Positions 1 through 9,120 of a DNA stretch of 64,000 nt are shown piece by piece. Origin of the DNA: Mesorhizobium qingshengii. Its GTDB lineage: Bacteria; Pseudomonadota; Alphaproteobacteria; Rhizobiales; Rhizobiaceae. How positions within the stretch are numbered: the stretch's first letter is position 1; each line of letters begins with the position of its first letter. The notes beneath the pieces are model-generated. The model searched no databases. It was not told where the DNA came from and saw only the letters and a list, made by a program, of their open reading frames with translations. Location: assembly GCF_900103325.1 (NCBI RefSeq), contig NZ_FMXM01000017.1, positions 1-64,000 of the forward strand, written 5' to 3'. A program made the position numbers and the translations under genes.

Positions 1-435
1 TCGACTGGCGCAACCGGCTCCACCGGAGCGACTGGTTCGACCGGCGCCACCGGCTCGACTGGTGCGACTGGCTCGACTGGAGCAACAGGTGATACCGGAG
101 CGACTGGTGCGACTGGTTCGACCGGTGCAACAGGCTCTACAGGTGCAACTGGTGCGACTGGCGACACGGGAGCGACAGGTTCGACTGGTGCAACCGGCTC
201 GACCGGAGCAACTGGCTCGACCGGAGCGACTGGTGCAACTGGAGCCACAGGTGCGACCGGCGATACGGGAGCGACAGGTTCGACTGGAGCAACAGGCTCG
301 ACCGGAGCAACTGGCGATACCGGGGCGACCGGAGCAACGGGTGCAACCGGCTCTACAGGTGCAACTGGTGCGACTGGCTCGACCGGAGCAACAGGCTCGC
401 CTGGTCCGACAGGGTCGACAGGTCCGACCGGCTCC
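1..435 (+). repeat. Tandem 9/18-base repeat coding Gly-X-Thr triplets
   Basis: Imperfect copies of ggn-(tcg/gcg/gat)-ac(t/c) are repeated throughout, often as 18-base pairs of GST-GAT. The repeat continues off the left edge. Such arrays usually change length by slippage, so the copy number is likely variable between strains. It is protein coding, not a CRISPR array: there are no unique spacers. Confidence 0.9.
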
Positions 436-906
436 GGCGGTGGCACCGGGGGTCACGGCAACAACGGCCACGGCAACGGAGAACAGCCCGCGCCGGGCAA
501 TTCCGGGGACCATAACAATGCCGACAACAGCGGACATCAGGGACAGGGCAACTCTGCCGGTGGCCAAGGCAACGGAAACGGTACCCCCGGCGGTGCCAGC
601 ATCACGTCCACCTCGCTCGGGCTCGAGGACACCAAGCAGTTCCTGCAGACCGGCTCGACTGGCGGTGGTAGTGGTTCGGGCGGCAATGTATCGTTCAGCC
701 AGTTGATCGGCCTCGCTGCGACGTCGGTGACGACAGACCTGCTGAACGTCCTCAAGACGGTTAGCGGATTTGGCAACAACGAGAACAAGCCGTCCGGGGC
801 GAGCACGGATCTCATCTCGGACCAGACCAAGCCTGGTGCCGGCTACGCCAGCAACGACCACGCCGTCCAGACGTCCCTGAAGGATCTCTTGAAGCCGCAC
901 GAGTGA
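1..906 (+). CDS. Collagen-like Gly-X-Thr repeat protein, 3' part of gene
   Basis: The reading frame is open from base 1 to the TGA at 904-906; the start lies left of the window. Residues 1 to about 145 are uninterrupted triplets Gly-X-Thr (GST, GAT, GDT, then GPT), the pattern of bacterial collagen-like proteins such as the exosporium protein BclA. A Gly/Asn/His-rich linker (about 145-200) follows, then a non-repetitive tail of about 100 residues ending KDLLKPHE. An extracellular, structural or adhesive role is inferred. The exporter genes begin 220 bases downstream on the same strand, which makes this a candidate substrate for that type I system; the repeat-free C-terminus is where such signals normally sit. 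No Ca-binding RTX nonapeptides are seen. Confidence 0.85.
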   Translation, partial: STGATGSTGATGSTGATGSTGATGSTGATGDTGATGATGSTGATGSTGATGATGDTGATGSTGATGSTGATGSTGATGATGATGATGDTGATGSTGATGSTGATGDTGATGATGATGSTGATGATGSTGATGSPGPTGSTGPTGSGGGTGGHGNNGHGNGEQPAPGNSGDHNNADNSGHQGQGNSAGGQGNGNGTPGGASITSTSLGLEDTKQFLQTGSTGGGSGSGGNVSFSQLIGLAATSVTTDLLNVLKTVSGFGNNENKPSGASTDLISDQTKPGAGYASNDHAVQTSLKDLLKPHE

Positions 907-1128
907 GCATGAATGGACCACGTATGGAGACTGGTCCAAGTTTGAAAAACGGGCGCGCGGGCTTCGCTGGGAAGCGGGGTCCGCGCCGTTCAACATCCCG
1001 GACAGGGATTGGCATGAGAGTCGCACGGCGAATTAATTCGGAGTACAAGGGGGCATGATCGGAAACCTCGGTAGAGGCACTTCGGCCCGGGTACTGTCGA
1101 GTTCGCTCGCGCATCGGAAGATAAGTCT

Positions 1129-3423
1129 ATGGCGAATATCCCCGTGAACGCCGAAATCCAGCCGGTCCCCATCCACGCCGGTTCCGCGCAAAGCGACGCA
1201 GAGGGCGTCGAGAGTACTATGGCGCGGATCCCTGGCGGTCCGGCCGAATTCGACAAGATCGGGCCACGCCTAAAGGCGATGCTGCGAGCCGCCCGCTATC
1301 ACGGTGTCGAGCTCGACCCCAACGAATTCAGGGCCGCGAGCGCGGTTCCGGCCGCCGCCGATCTGTCGCAGTGGGCGCAGGACGCCGGCATGTGGTCACG
1401 CGCCGTGCGCATCCGCTGGTACCACCTCTTGCGTTTCCAGGAAGTCGGACCGGTCGTCCTGTTGTTCAACGATGGCGGCGCGGCTCTTCTTATCGGGGCG
1501 AGCGCCGAGCGAAACATCGTCTTCCTTAAAAGTGTGGATGCACCCGACGATGGTGAAGCTACCGCCATCGACGAACTGCGGCTGTCTCAGGTGTGGACAG
1601 GCGAGGCACTGCTGTTGCGCGCCGCACGATCCTATGTCGCGGCGGACGCACCCTTCACCCTTCGCTGGCTCGCCGAACTGGTGCGACTCGAGAGCCGTGC
1701 CCTGCGCGACATCACCATCGCTTCGTTCACACTCAGCGTCCTTACCATCCTGCCGCCGCTCATCGTCATGACGGTGGTCAACAAGGTGCTTCAGTTCAAC
1801 AGCGTCTCGACGTTGGTGCTCTTGTCCGCGGTGATTGCCGTGGTCTTCGCCTACGAGACACTGCTTGGCCATGCGCGGCGACTGATCATCAACGTCGTCG
1901 GCGCCCGTCTGGACACCAAGCTGCAACTGCACGTCTTCAGTCGGCTCCTGCGCCTGCCGCTCGACTATTTCGAGCGTCATCCGGCCGGCGAAACGATGTA
2001 TCACCTGGCCCAAGTCTATCGTATCCGCGAATTCCTAACCGGAAAACTCCTCAGCACGTTCCTGGATCTGATCACGCTCTGCGTGCTGGTACCGGTCATG
2101 TTCTACATCAACGCCACGCTCGCCTGGGTCGTGCTGGCCTGCGCGGTCGTGATCATGCTGATCATCCTAGCCTATCTCAGACCGCTGCGCCGGAGATACC
2201 AGCGGGTGGTCGAAGCCGAGACGTGGAAGTCGGCGGCGCTCGGCGAGACTGTCGTCGGAATCAAGACGGTGAAAGCGCTCGGCCTTGAGCCGCAGCGTAA
2301 GGCGCTCTGGGATGAGCGAGTGGCGGAAGCGGGAAAGGCGCGTCTCGCCTTCGGGCAGCTCGCCAACTGGCCGCAGACCCTGGTCACGCCGATCGAACGT
2401 GTGATGGTGCTCGGCACCATGCTGATCGGCGCCTATCTCGCGTTGAACGACCGTTCGGGCTACATGGTCGGCAGCCTGTTCGCCTTCATGATGATCTCCC
2501 AGCGCGTGGCGCAGCCGCTGGTCGGCCTGGCGCGACTGGTTGAGGACTACGAGGAGGTCGGTGCAGCGATCGGGGAGGCAGCGTCGGTCCTCAACCGGCC
2601 GCTGGAGAGCAGTTCGAATTCCACCGGACTGAGACCCAGGCTTGTCGGCGAGGTCGCGTTCAGCGACCTGACCTTCAGCTATATCGGTACCAAGACACCG
2701 GCGCTCGACCGGGTCAGCTTCCACATCCCAGCCGGGACCATGTTTGGCATTGTTGGGCGCAGCGGCTCGGGAAAATCGACAATCGCGCGCCTCCTGCAGG
2801 GGATCAACCGCGACTACAGCGGCTTCCTCAAGCTTGACGGCGTCGACCTCAAGGAAATCAATCTGCGCCATCTTCGCCAGGGACTCGGCGTGGTTCTCCA
2901 GGACAACTTTCTGTTCCGCGGATCGATCCGCGATAACATTATCGCCGGGCGCGCAGGCCTGACGCTTTCCGACGCCATGCGTGCCGCGCACCTCGCTGGC
3001 GCCCAGGAATTCATCGAGCGTATGCCGAATGGCTATGACACCTACATCGAGGAAGGTTCGCCCAATTTGTCAGGCGGTCAAAAACAGCGGCTGGCGATCG
3101 CGCGCGCCCTCATCCACGATCCGACCATCCTCATCCTCGACGAAGCGACTAGTGCACTCGACCCGGAGAGCGAGGCCGTGGTCAGCGCCAACCTCATCCG
3201 CATCGCCAGCGGGCGCACCATGATCATCGTTTCGCACCGGCTCTCCTCGCTGACCGAATGCGACAATATTCTGGTAATGGATCAGGGCAAGGTCCTCGAC
3301 GTCGCACCGCACGCGACACTGCTCGAACGATGCGCGCTCTATCGCCAGCTGTGGTCGCAGCAGAACCGGCACCTCGACGGCCGTCGCGGCCGCCCGGTCG
3401 CTATCCCGCCGCGGTTGGTTTGA
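1129..3423 (+). CDS. Type I secretion ABC exporter (HlyB/PrtD class)
   Basis: Inner-membrane ABC exporter half-transporter of 764 residues. The first ~150 residues resemble a peptidase-C39-like domain without an evident catalytic Cys, as in HlyB, where the domain binds the substrate rather than cutting it. A six-helix exporter membrane domain (about 190-470) follows. The nucleotide-binding domain has Walker A GRSGSGKST (about 543-551), signature LSGGQKQR (about 647), Walker B ILILDEATSALD and the switch His in SHRLSS. It sits 39 bases before the HlyD adaptor gene. The substrate is unknown; the upstream collagen-like protein is the obvious candidate. A TolC-type outer-membrane partner is not in the window. 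Confidence 0.93.
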   Translation: MANIPVNAEIQPVPIHAGSAQSDAEGVESTMARIPGGPAEFDKIGPRLKAMLRAARYHGVELDPNEFRAASAVPAAADLSQWAQDAGMWSRAVRIRWYHLLRFQEVGPVVLLFNDGGAALLIGASAERNIVFLKSVDAPDDGEATAIDELRLSQVWTGEALLLRAARSYVAADAPFTLRWLAELVRLESRALRDITIASFTLSVLTILPPLIVMTVVNKVLQFNSVSTLVLLSAVIAVVFAYETLLGHARRLIINVVGARLDTKLQLHVFSRLLRLPLDYFERHPAGETMYHLAQVYRIREFLTGKLLSTFLDLITLCVLVPVMFYINATLAWVVLACAVVIMLIILAYLRPLRRRYQRVVEAETWKSAALGETVVGIKTVKALGLEPQRKALWDERVAEAGKARLAFGQLANWPQTLVTPIERVMVLGTMLIGAYLALNDRSGYMVGSLFAFMMISQRVAQPLVGLARLVEDYEEVGAAIGEAASVLNRPLESSSNSTGLRPRLVGEVAFSDLTFSYIGTKTPALDRVSFHIPAGTMFGIVGRSGSGKSTIARLLQGINRDYSGFLKLDGVDLKEINLRHLRQGLGVVLQDNFLFRGSIRDNIIAGRAGLTLSDAMRAAHLAGAQEFIERMPNGYDTYIEEGSPNLSGGQKQRLAIARALIHDPTILILDEATSALDPESEAVVSANLIRIASGRTMIIVSHRLSSLTECDNILVMDQGKVLDVAPHATLLERCALYRQLWSQQNRHLDGRRGRPVAIPPRLV

Positions 3424-3462
3424 CGATGCTGCGGTTCATTTGCGCTTCAGGTCCGGTAACCT

Positions 3463-4869
3463 ATGAGTAGTACCTCGCTCACCACGCTCTCCGCTCGGCG
3501 GCATCGGATGGAAACGAGGGACCCGACGATGCCAGCCATACTCGAGTTCCAGTGGCCGTCGACGGCTGTCGCCAATGCGCCTATTCCGCAGGCGGCGCGC
3601 GGCATCGTCTGGATCATTTCAAGTCTGGTCATCGCGCTGATCGCCTTGGCAGGATTGATACCGGTCGATCAGGTTGTGACGACCAGAGGGCTCGTGGTGT
3701 CAAAATCGCCCAACATCGTCGTGCAACCGCTAGAGACCGCGATCGTGCGCTCGATCGATGTTCGTGAAGGACAGCACGTGCAGGCCGGTCAAGTGCTTGC
3801 TCGCCTCGATGCGACCTTCGCTTCAGCCGACCTCGCGGCGCTTTCGATGCAGGTTTCGACGCTTGAAGCCGAAGTGGCGCGGTTGAAGGCTGAAGCGGAT
3901 GGCCAAACCTTCAACTATGACGGTCTCGACCCAAGCTGGACTCTGCAGGCATCTATCTTTGAGCGCCGCAAGGCGGTCTACGACGCCAAGGTTGAGAATT
4001 TCGACCGCCAGCGCGACGAACTCAGTTCGGTAATCTCGCGTTCGCTATCGGATGCCGATGGCTACCGCCAGCGGCTCGCGGTCGCGGGCTCGATCGAAGA
4101 GATGCGCAAGCAGCTCGAAGCAAGACAGGTGGGCAGCCGCCTCAACACACTGCTCGCCGAGGACAATCGCGCGGAAATGTCCAGGGCGCTCGGCAATGCC
4201 GAGCAGACTGCAGAAGCCGCGAAGCTCCAGCAGGCGGCGGTAGCCGCAGAGCGCAACGGCTACATTCAGGGTTGGCGAGCGGATGTTTCGCAGAGCCTTT
4301 CGGAGGCGAGCTCGCGGATCTCCGACGCCCGCGAACTTCTCAACAAGGCAAAGCTGCGCAAGCAGTTGGTTGAGTTGAAGAGCGAAGTAGACGCCATCGT
4401 TCAATCCGTGGCCAAGGTTTCGGTCGGTTCGGTCCTGCAGTCCGGCGAGCGATTGATTACGCTGGTGCCGGCCAACGCGCCGCTTGAGATCGAGACAAAC
4501 ATCGTCGGCCGCAGCAGCGGCTTTGTGCATGTCGGCGACCAAGTGGTCATCAAGTTCGACACCTTCCCCTATTCGCAATACGGCCTCGCTCATGGCACCG
4601 TGCGGGCGCTCAGCCCTGATTCCTTCTCTGCGCAGGAGCAAGCACGCGATCCGAACAGCTCTCTGGCAATGCTGCCATCTGACGCCGAGCCGTTCTATCG
4701 CACGCGAATTTCCATCGACCAGGTCGCCCTCCACGGCGTGCCTGCGGGTTTCACCGTCAGCCCCGGCATGCCGGTGACGGCCGACGTAAAGGTCGGCCGG
4801 CGCACAGTGCTCAAGTACATTCTCGGTGTGATGCTCCCAATCGGCCAGGAGGCGATGCGGGAGCCTTAG
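3463..4869 (+). CDS. HlyD-family membrane fusion protein of type I secretion
   Basis: Periplasmic adaptor of 468 residues that links the ABC exporter to an outer-membrane channel. A short cytoplasmic N-terminus precedes one membrane helix (about 48-66). The first lipoyl half motif (REGQHVQAGQVLARLD) is near residue 100, then a long Glu/Ala/Lys-rich coiled coil (about 115-310), the second lipoyl half, and a beta-barrel C-terminus ending in the usual PGMPVTADVKVGRRTVLKYI region. ATG codons at residues 16 and 23 are alternative starts, since the first residues are poorly constrained. It is cotranscribed with the exporter before it and the Sel1 gene after it (29-base gap). Confidence 0.93.
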   Translation: MSSTSLTTLSARRHRMETRDPTMPAILEFQWPSTAVANAPIPQAARGIVWIISSLVIALIALAGLIPVDQVVTTRGLVVSKSPNIVVQPLETAIVRSIDVREGQHVQAGQVLARLDATFASADLAALSMQVSTLEAEVARLKAEADGQTFNYDGLDPSWTLQASIFERRKAVYDAKVENFDRQRDELSSVISRSLSDADGYRQRLAVAGSIEEMRKQLEARQVGSRLNTLLAEDNRAEMSRALGNAEQTAEAAKLQQAAVAAERNGYIQGWRADVSQSLSEASSRISDARELLNKAKLRKQLVELKSEVDAIVQSVAKVSVGSVLQSGERLITLVPANAPLEIETNIVGRSSGFVHVGDQVVIKFDTFPYSQYGLAHGTVRALSPDSFSAQEQARDPNSSLAMLPSDAEPFYRTRISIDQVALHGVPAGFTVSPGMPVTADVKVGRRTVLKYILGVMLPIGQEAMREP

Positions 4870-4898
4870 AGTACTGGAGGAATTAGAGGCTCGAATCG

Positions 4899-6635
4899 AT
4901 GACAATCCTGGATCGGCTGACTGGTCTGGCCTTCCCGGCTGCGGTGTTACGTCGGGCGATCCAGCTTGCTGACAGCGGCAAGGCCGCTGAAGCCTTTCCG
5001 CTTATGGCGAAAGCGGCGCGCGCGGGGATCGTCGACGCTGAATACCGGGTCGCGCGTTGCTATCTGGAAGGCGCCGGTGTGCCACCGAGCCGTATGGAAG
5101 GCGCGCGATGGCTGCTGCGAGCAGCCAATCACGGGAGCGCGGATGCGCAGGCGCTCCTCGCCGCTCTCTACGTCACCGGGCTGGTGACGGCGGAAGCCGA
5201 CGGCAAGGGAGCCGATTCGGAGCACTTGTTCAAAACTGATTCCCCGGGAAAACCAGACTTCACGGCCGCTCTCGACTTTGCCACCAAGGCGGCCGAGGCA
5301 GGCTCGGCCACGGGACAGGCGATCCTCGGTTATATCCTTACTAGCGGCCCCACATCGATGCGCGATGCCAATGCGGCCCACCGGTGGTACGAGAAGTCGG
5401 CTTCTGCCGGCTGCGCCGAAGGGTGCCTTGGCTTTGCCCTGTCGCTGGCCCGCCGCGGCAAACGCGAAAACAGAGTCCGGATTGCGGAAGAGGTAAGGCG
5501 TGCAGCCGACGCCGGCCTGCCGACCGCGACCTATCTTCTTGCGGTCCTTACCGAGCACGGGCTCGGCGTAGCATGCGACATGGCTGCAGCCGCTCAACTG
5601 TATCAGGCTGCTGCAGAGAAGGGCCTGCCCTCCGCCCAGTTTCGGTTGGGATTGGCATTGATTGATGGTGCACTCGTCGGCCAAGATGTCGCTGCCGGGG
5701 AGGCGTGGACGCGGCGTGCTGCCTTGGCCGGCAATATCGAGGCAGCCTATATGCTGGGCGATCGCTATGTGAAGACGCAGCGGCCGGATTTTGCAGAAGC
5801 CGCGAACTGGTATCGGCGGGCGGCCGAAGCGGGCCACCAAGCCGCCGCCCGCGCTTTGGCCTCGCTCTATTTGACGGGTAATGGTGTGGCTGAGGATGTC
5901 GAGGAAGGAGCACGCTGGCTGCGCTCTTCCGCAAATGGCGGCAATCAGCAGGCACAGACAGACCTCGCCAATCTTATCCTCGGAGGAGCCGGCGAGCCGG
6001 ACGACGGTGCAAGCGTTGCCGGATGGTTCGAGGCGGCCGCATCATCGGGCGACCTCATCGCGGCATTCAACCTTGGGCTCTGCTTCGCCAAGGGCGTCGG
6101 CGTTCGCCAGGACGAGGGGCAAGCGGCACACTGGCTGCGGCGCGCCGCCGAAGGCGTCGCCGAGGCGCAATATATGTATGCCCGCCTCCTCCAGGATGGA
6201 CGCGGCGTGGCGGCCGACCCAACTCAGGCCCGCGTGTGGTTTGCGCGGGCGGCCGACGCCGGCGTGCTCGACGCACGCGTGGCGCTCGCGGAGATGCTAC
6301 TCAATGGGCGCGGAGGCATGCCCGAGCCCGAGGCTGCAATGCAGCTGTTTGAGCAGGCCGCCGCCGACGGTCACGCCGGGGCGATGTTTGCGATTGGCGC
6401 GCTGTACGGAGCCGGCCACGGCCTGCCGGTCGACCAGACAGCAGCGCAGAAATGGTACGCTGCCGCTGCCGGACGTGGGCATAGCCAAGCCCAATTTATG
6501 CTCGGACGTTATCTCTTGAAAGGCCTCGCCGGGGAGCGCGACCCGGTTGCCGCTCGCCTTTGGCTCGAACGCGCGGCTGCGCACGGGATCGGTGAAGCCG
6601 CCGACGAACTGGGGACTGCGGGCGGGTCCAACTAG
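4899..6635 (+). CDS. Sel1-repeat (TPR-like) protein
   Basis: A 578-residue protein made almost entirely of about a dozen Sel1 repeats (pattern A-x-WY-x2-AA-x2-G-x2-A-x2-LG, about 36 residues each). No convincing signal peptide or membrane helix is visible. Sel1 solenoids act as scaffolds for protein contacts; in rhizobia ExoR-type Sel1 proteins control surface polysaccharide, but this one is longer and is not clearly ExoR. A Shine-Dalgarno-like tggaggaatt lies about 20 bases upstream of the ATG and the gene follows hlyD directly, so it probably serves the same secretion system as chaperone, regulator or assembly factor (inference). Confidence 0.88.
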   Translation: MTILDRLTGLAFPAAVLRRAIQLADSGKAAEAFPLMAKAARAGIVDAEYRVARCYLEGAGVPPSRMEGARWLLRAANHGSADAQALLAALYVTGLVTAEADGKGADSEHLFKTDSPGKPDFTAALDFATKAAEAGSATGQAILGYILTSGPTSMRDANAAHRWYEKSASAGCAEGCLGFALSLARRGKRENRVRIAEEVRRAADAGLPTATYLLAVLTEHGLGVACDMAAAAQLYQAAAEKGLPSAQFRLGLALIDGALVGQDVAAGEAWTRRAALAGNIEAAYMLGDRYVKTQRPDFAEAANWYRRAAEAGHQAAARALASLYLTGNGVAEDVEEGARWLRSSANGGNQQAQTDLANLILGGAGEPDDGASVAGWFEAAASSGDLIAAFNLGLCFAKGVGVRQDEGQAAHWLRRAAEGVAEAQYMYARLLQDGRGVAADPTQARVWFARAADAGVLDARVALAEMLLNGRGGMPEPEAAMQLFEQAAADGHAGAMFAIGALYGAGHGLPVDQTAAQKWYAAAAGRGHSQAQFMLGRYLLKGLAGERDPVAARLWLERAAAHGIGEAADELGTAGGSN

Positions 6636-6799
6636 TGCTGCCGTGGCTGTTAGAATGAAGCGGCGCGAAGAGGGCTGGAGGCCCGTTGGGTCAAACTGCG
6701 GCAGGCGAAATCGGCACCGAGCAGTTCGTCGAGTAGGGCAACTGCTATGGCAATGTGCGGCGTTGCCGCAGCCTGGCGCTTGGCAGCTTTGAGGGCGGA

Positions 6800-7012
6800 A
6801 TGAACTACTGGATCTACGAGAGCCGGACCCGCGATCGAGGACGGATCCATCGAGCCGATTGCGGCTTCTGCAACGGGGGCCAAGGCACGCAGGCCAAAGC
6901 GGGGGACAGGAACGGTCGCTGGCACGGCCCGTTTGATCGAGAAGCTGCATTCGCAAAAGCAGCCCAACTCAATCGCGTCGATATGCGAGCATGCTCAATT
7001 TGTGATCCGTAG
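6800..7012 (+). CDS. Small Cys/His-rich conserved-type protein
   Basis: A 70-residue protein starting MNYWIYESRTR. It contains HRADCGFCNGGQG and a C-terminal CSIC pair, so four Cys and one His could hold a zinc ion. Small proteins with the HRADC-x-(F/Y)-CN motif followed by NG-x-WHGPF are familiar from alphaproteobacterial accessory regions, but no function is known to me. The ATG at 6800 was chosen over an upstream in-frame start at 6755 because the recognised family begins here and gagggcgga lies just before it. Confidence 0.65.
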   Translation: MNYWIYESRTRDRGRIHRADCGFCNGGQGTQAKAGDRNGRWHGPFDREAAFAKAAQLNRVDMRACSICDP

Positions 7013-7020
7013 TAGCCCTA

Positions 7021-7150
7021 AGAGCATTCCGCGTGCTCAACCTCGTCGAGGACGTGACGCGTGAATGCCTCGCAACAATCCCGGACACGCCGATCTCCGA
7101 CCGCCGGGTGGCGCGTTAACTGACGGAATCGTCCGCCGCGGCAAGCCGGC
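7021..7150 (+). pseudogene. IS3-family transposase (OrfB) scar
   Basis: Translation of about 40 codons gives FRVLNLVEDVTRECL, then PDTPISDRRVAR and, after a short disruption, RRGKP. This matches the integrase-core stretch of IS3-group OrfB proteins (LNVVDDVTREC ... VARELT ... RRGKP). The rest of the element, including the remaining DDE acidic residues and the terminal repeats, is not recognisable. Confidence 0.55.
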
Positions 7151-8079
7151 CACATATTCCTCGCTCGTCTTCCAGACCTTGGCGGCCATGCCGAGATCAT
7201 CACCGCAGCCGGCTACGACGCTGCGCTGATCGAAGGCTCCGCATCTTCGCCGGTTGCTCAACCCGCGCCCACGGCGGAACAGCACCGCCAAGACTTGGTG
7301 AGGCGCGCTGGCTAGTTCACCGGCCCTGTGTCCGTCAGCAAGGCGCATACTCGCGTCATGAAGCCGCTAGTTAGTGCCAGCCGACATTGCCAACGAGAAC
7401 GGCAAGCCTGAAGATCACCTAGCAGCCGCCACCATGGCGCTACACAAGGCTATGGACGGGATGGAAGCACCGGCCAAAGTGATAGAGGACGCTTTGGCTG
7501 TAGCCGTGCCTCTACGCGCTATCCAACCATTGGGGAATGGTAGCTCTGCCCTGCGGGAATGACCGACGCGGATGCCCGGGTGCAACGGCCCCTTGCAACA
7601 GTTTCACCAAAATTCAACGGACACTGTTGATCCTACTGTATCAATTGCGAAATTTAATGGCCATTTCGGTCGCCGGCGATCGACGATCTTCCACCTGCTT
7701 CCAAAGTTGCAATAGTCGAACTGCGTTGCATTGTACGCCACCTTGGCGACGTGAAGACGCCACCGACAATGTCTTTCTAGGCTCTCAAAGCTAAAGCCCA
7801 GGGGTGTCCACCGGATCGCCCCGATCGGGCTACAGTTGAGGCCTGATCGTGCGCTCAGGTCGGAGCCAGGAAGGGCGTCACTGTCGCATGGAGCAGCTGC
7901 CTCTGCCGACAGCCCGCCAATCGCGGCTCCAATACCAGGATCACGCACCCTCCCGGGTACTGACATTGGACATCGCTGCGCGATCGCGCCGAAGCGCGTT
8001 GGATGGCGGTCGTTTGGATTCCTGTGTGAAATGATCCTAGTAGGATTGCCGATTGCGCCTGCGCGCCCATAGTCGCGGC
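7151..8079. other. Stretch without a supported gene
   Basis: About 930 bases between an IS3 scar and the next plausible gene. An open frame at 7374-7562 (62 codons, EDHLAAATMALHKAM) has no recognised family or good ribosome site and is not called. No RNA gene or clear terminator is seen. It is probably decayed DNA left by insertions. Confidence 0.5.
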
Positions 8080-8484
8080 ATGAAGGCGGAGTATGTTGAG
8101 CTGGTCTTACTGGAGCAGTCGCTCGCCAGCACAGACGGTATTTATCCCCCGTTTTCGGATCGAGTGAGTGACGTTGCGGAGAAAACTGGCGGATCTGTCT
8201 TGTTCGACGTTCGCGTAGAGAGCGACATTCGAATTCAGAGAATGGCGGTTATTGGGTTTGGTGTAGACGGCACCGTCGCAATCATGATGGATAAGAACGG
8301 ACAGCTTATTTCCGCACCGGTGGACGCAGACAGCGACTTTCTGGTTGCCGAACTAACCGCGTGGAGTTCACTGCCGATGGCCGAGCAGGTCTGTGCCAGC
8401 TACAGCGGTGCGGCCGCGACATTGCTTGTGGAGCTTTTAGCGCCGCACACAGCATTGGTTGCTCCGACGGCGACAGATCCGTAG
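8080..8484 (+). CDS. Hypothetical protein
   Basis: 134 codons from ATG 8080 (MKAEYVELVLLEQ); an in-frame TTG at 8053 is less likely. The sequence has an alternating beta-like pattern and no membrane helix, signal peptide or known motif. Normal amino-acid composition and a frame free of Arg-rich shadow sequence argue that it is coding. Isolated gene on the plus strand; function unknown. Confidence 0.45.
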   Translation: MKAEYVELVLLEQSLASTDGIYPPFSDRVSDVAEKTGGSVLFDVRVESDIRIQRMAVIGFGVDGTVAIMMDKNGQLISAPVDADSDFLVAELTAWSSLPMAEQVCASYSGAAATLLVELLAPHTALVAPTATDP

Positions 8485-8671
8485 CCGCCCTTCCTGGCCT
8501 ACCCTTTGGTTCGGCGACGGCATTCCCTTCTGGAGGCGTGTCGCGATAGGGGAATTGCCATAGCCGGTTCCAAACAGAAGCTGGCGTTTAATGTCGTCGT
8601 TGCCGTAACCATCAGCATTGGATCGCCTCCGCCCCAGGGGAACGAACCGCTCCGCTATGAGTTAGCAATTC

Positions 8672-8917
8672 ATGATGTACACTTTGGAACCCCCCGGTCG
8701 CGGGATAGCAGCCGATATTTTGACCTTGGAACTGGCCAAGGCCAGGCAGCGAGTTAGCCGAGCCGAGCTCGCCTTGGAACGCGCCACCGAAATGCTGGAT
8801 GAAGGCTGTGGCGTCGGAATCAATCTCGCGCTCTGCAGCAGGATAAGGTTCGCGCAGCGACGTGTGATCGAAGCCAGGGAGCGCCTGACGAAGATCGATT
8901 CCACCGACATGAATTGA
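8672..8917 (+). CDS. Small hypothetical protein, helical
   Basis: 81 codons. The middle part (LELAKARQRVSRAELALERA) is strongly predicted amphipathic helix or coiled coil, and a second helix ends the protein. No family is recognised. The next small frame begins 18 bases downstream on the same strand, which would be consistent with a two-gene unit. Confidence 0.35.
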   Translation: MMYTLEPPGRGIAADILTLELAKARQRVSRAELALERATEMLDEGCGVGINLALCSRIRFAQRRVIEARERLTKIDSTDMN

Positions 8918-8934
8918 CCCCTCCTTTGGGATTG

Positions 8935-9120
8935 ATGATCGCGACCCTCCACCTTGAACTGCGAAATGACGTTTATCGCGCCGCAATGCTCGTGCTGCTG
9001 AGGCAGCAAATGATCCGGCACAATAAGCGCACTGACGCCTCGGCTGAAAAAGTCGAGCAAGCGCTGGCTAGGTTGGCCGAAGCAAACGCACCCATGGACC
9101 GGCTCAGGCGGCATCAGTAG
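8935..9120 (+). CDS. Small hypothetical protein
   Basis: 61 codons from ATG 8935 (MIATLHLELRND), rich in Arg, Leu and Ala and predicted helical. It follows the preceding small frame closely. No motif or family recognised; a chance frame cannot be excluded. Confidence 0.3.
   Translation: MIATLHLELRNDVYRAAMLVLLRQQMIRHNKRTDASAEKVEQALARLAEANAPMDRLRRHQ

Noticed and set aside
1..435. The regular short repeats at first look like a CRISPR or satellite array.
   Set aside because: There are no unique spacers; one frame reads continuous Gly-X-Thr, so it is a coding repeat.
62..706. A 214-codon Arg/Leu/Gln-rich open frame on the plus strand over the same repeats.
   Set aside because: It is the +1 shadow of the collagen-like frame; composition is unnatural and the true frame ends cleanly at 906.
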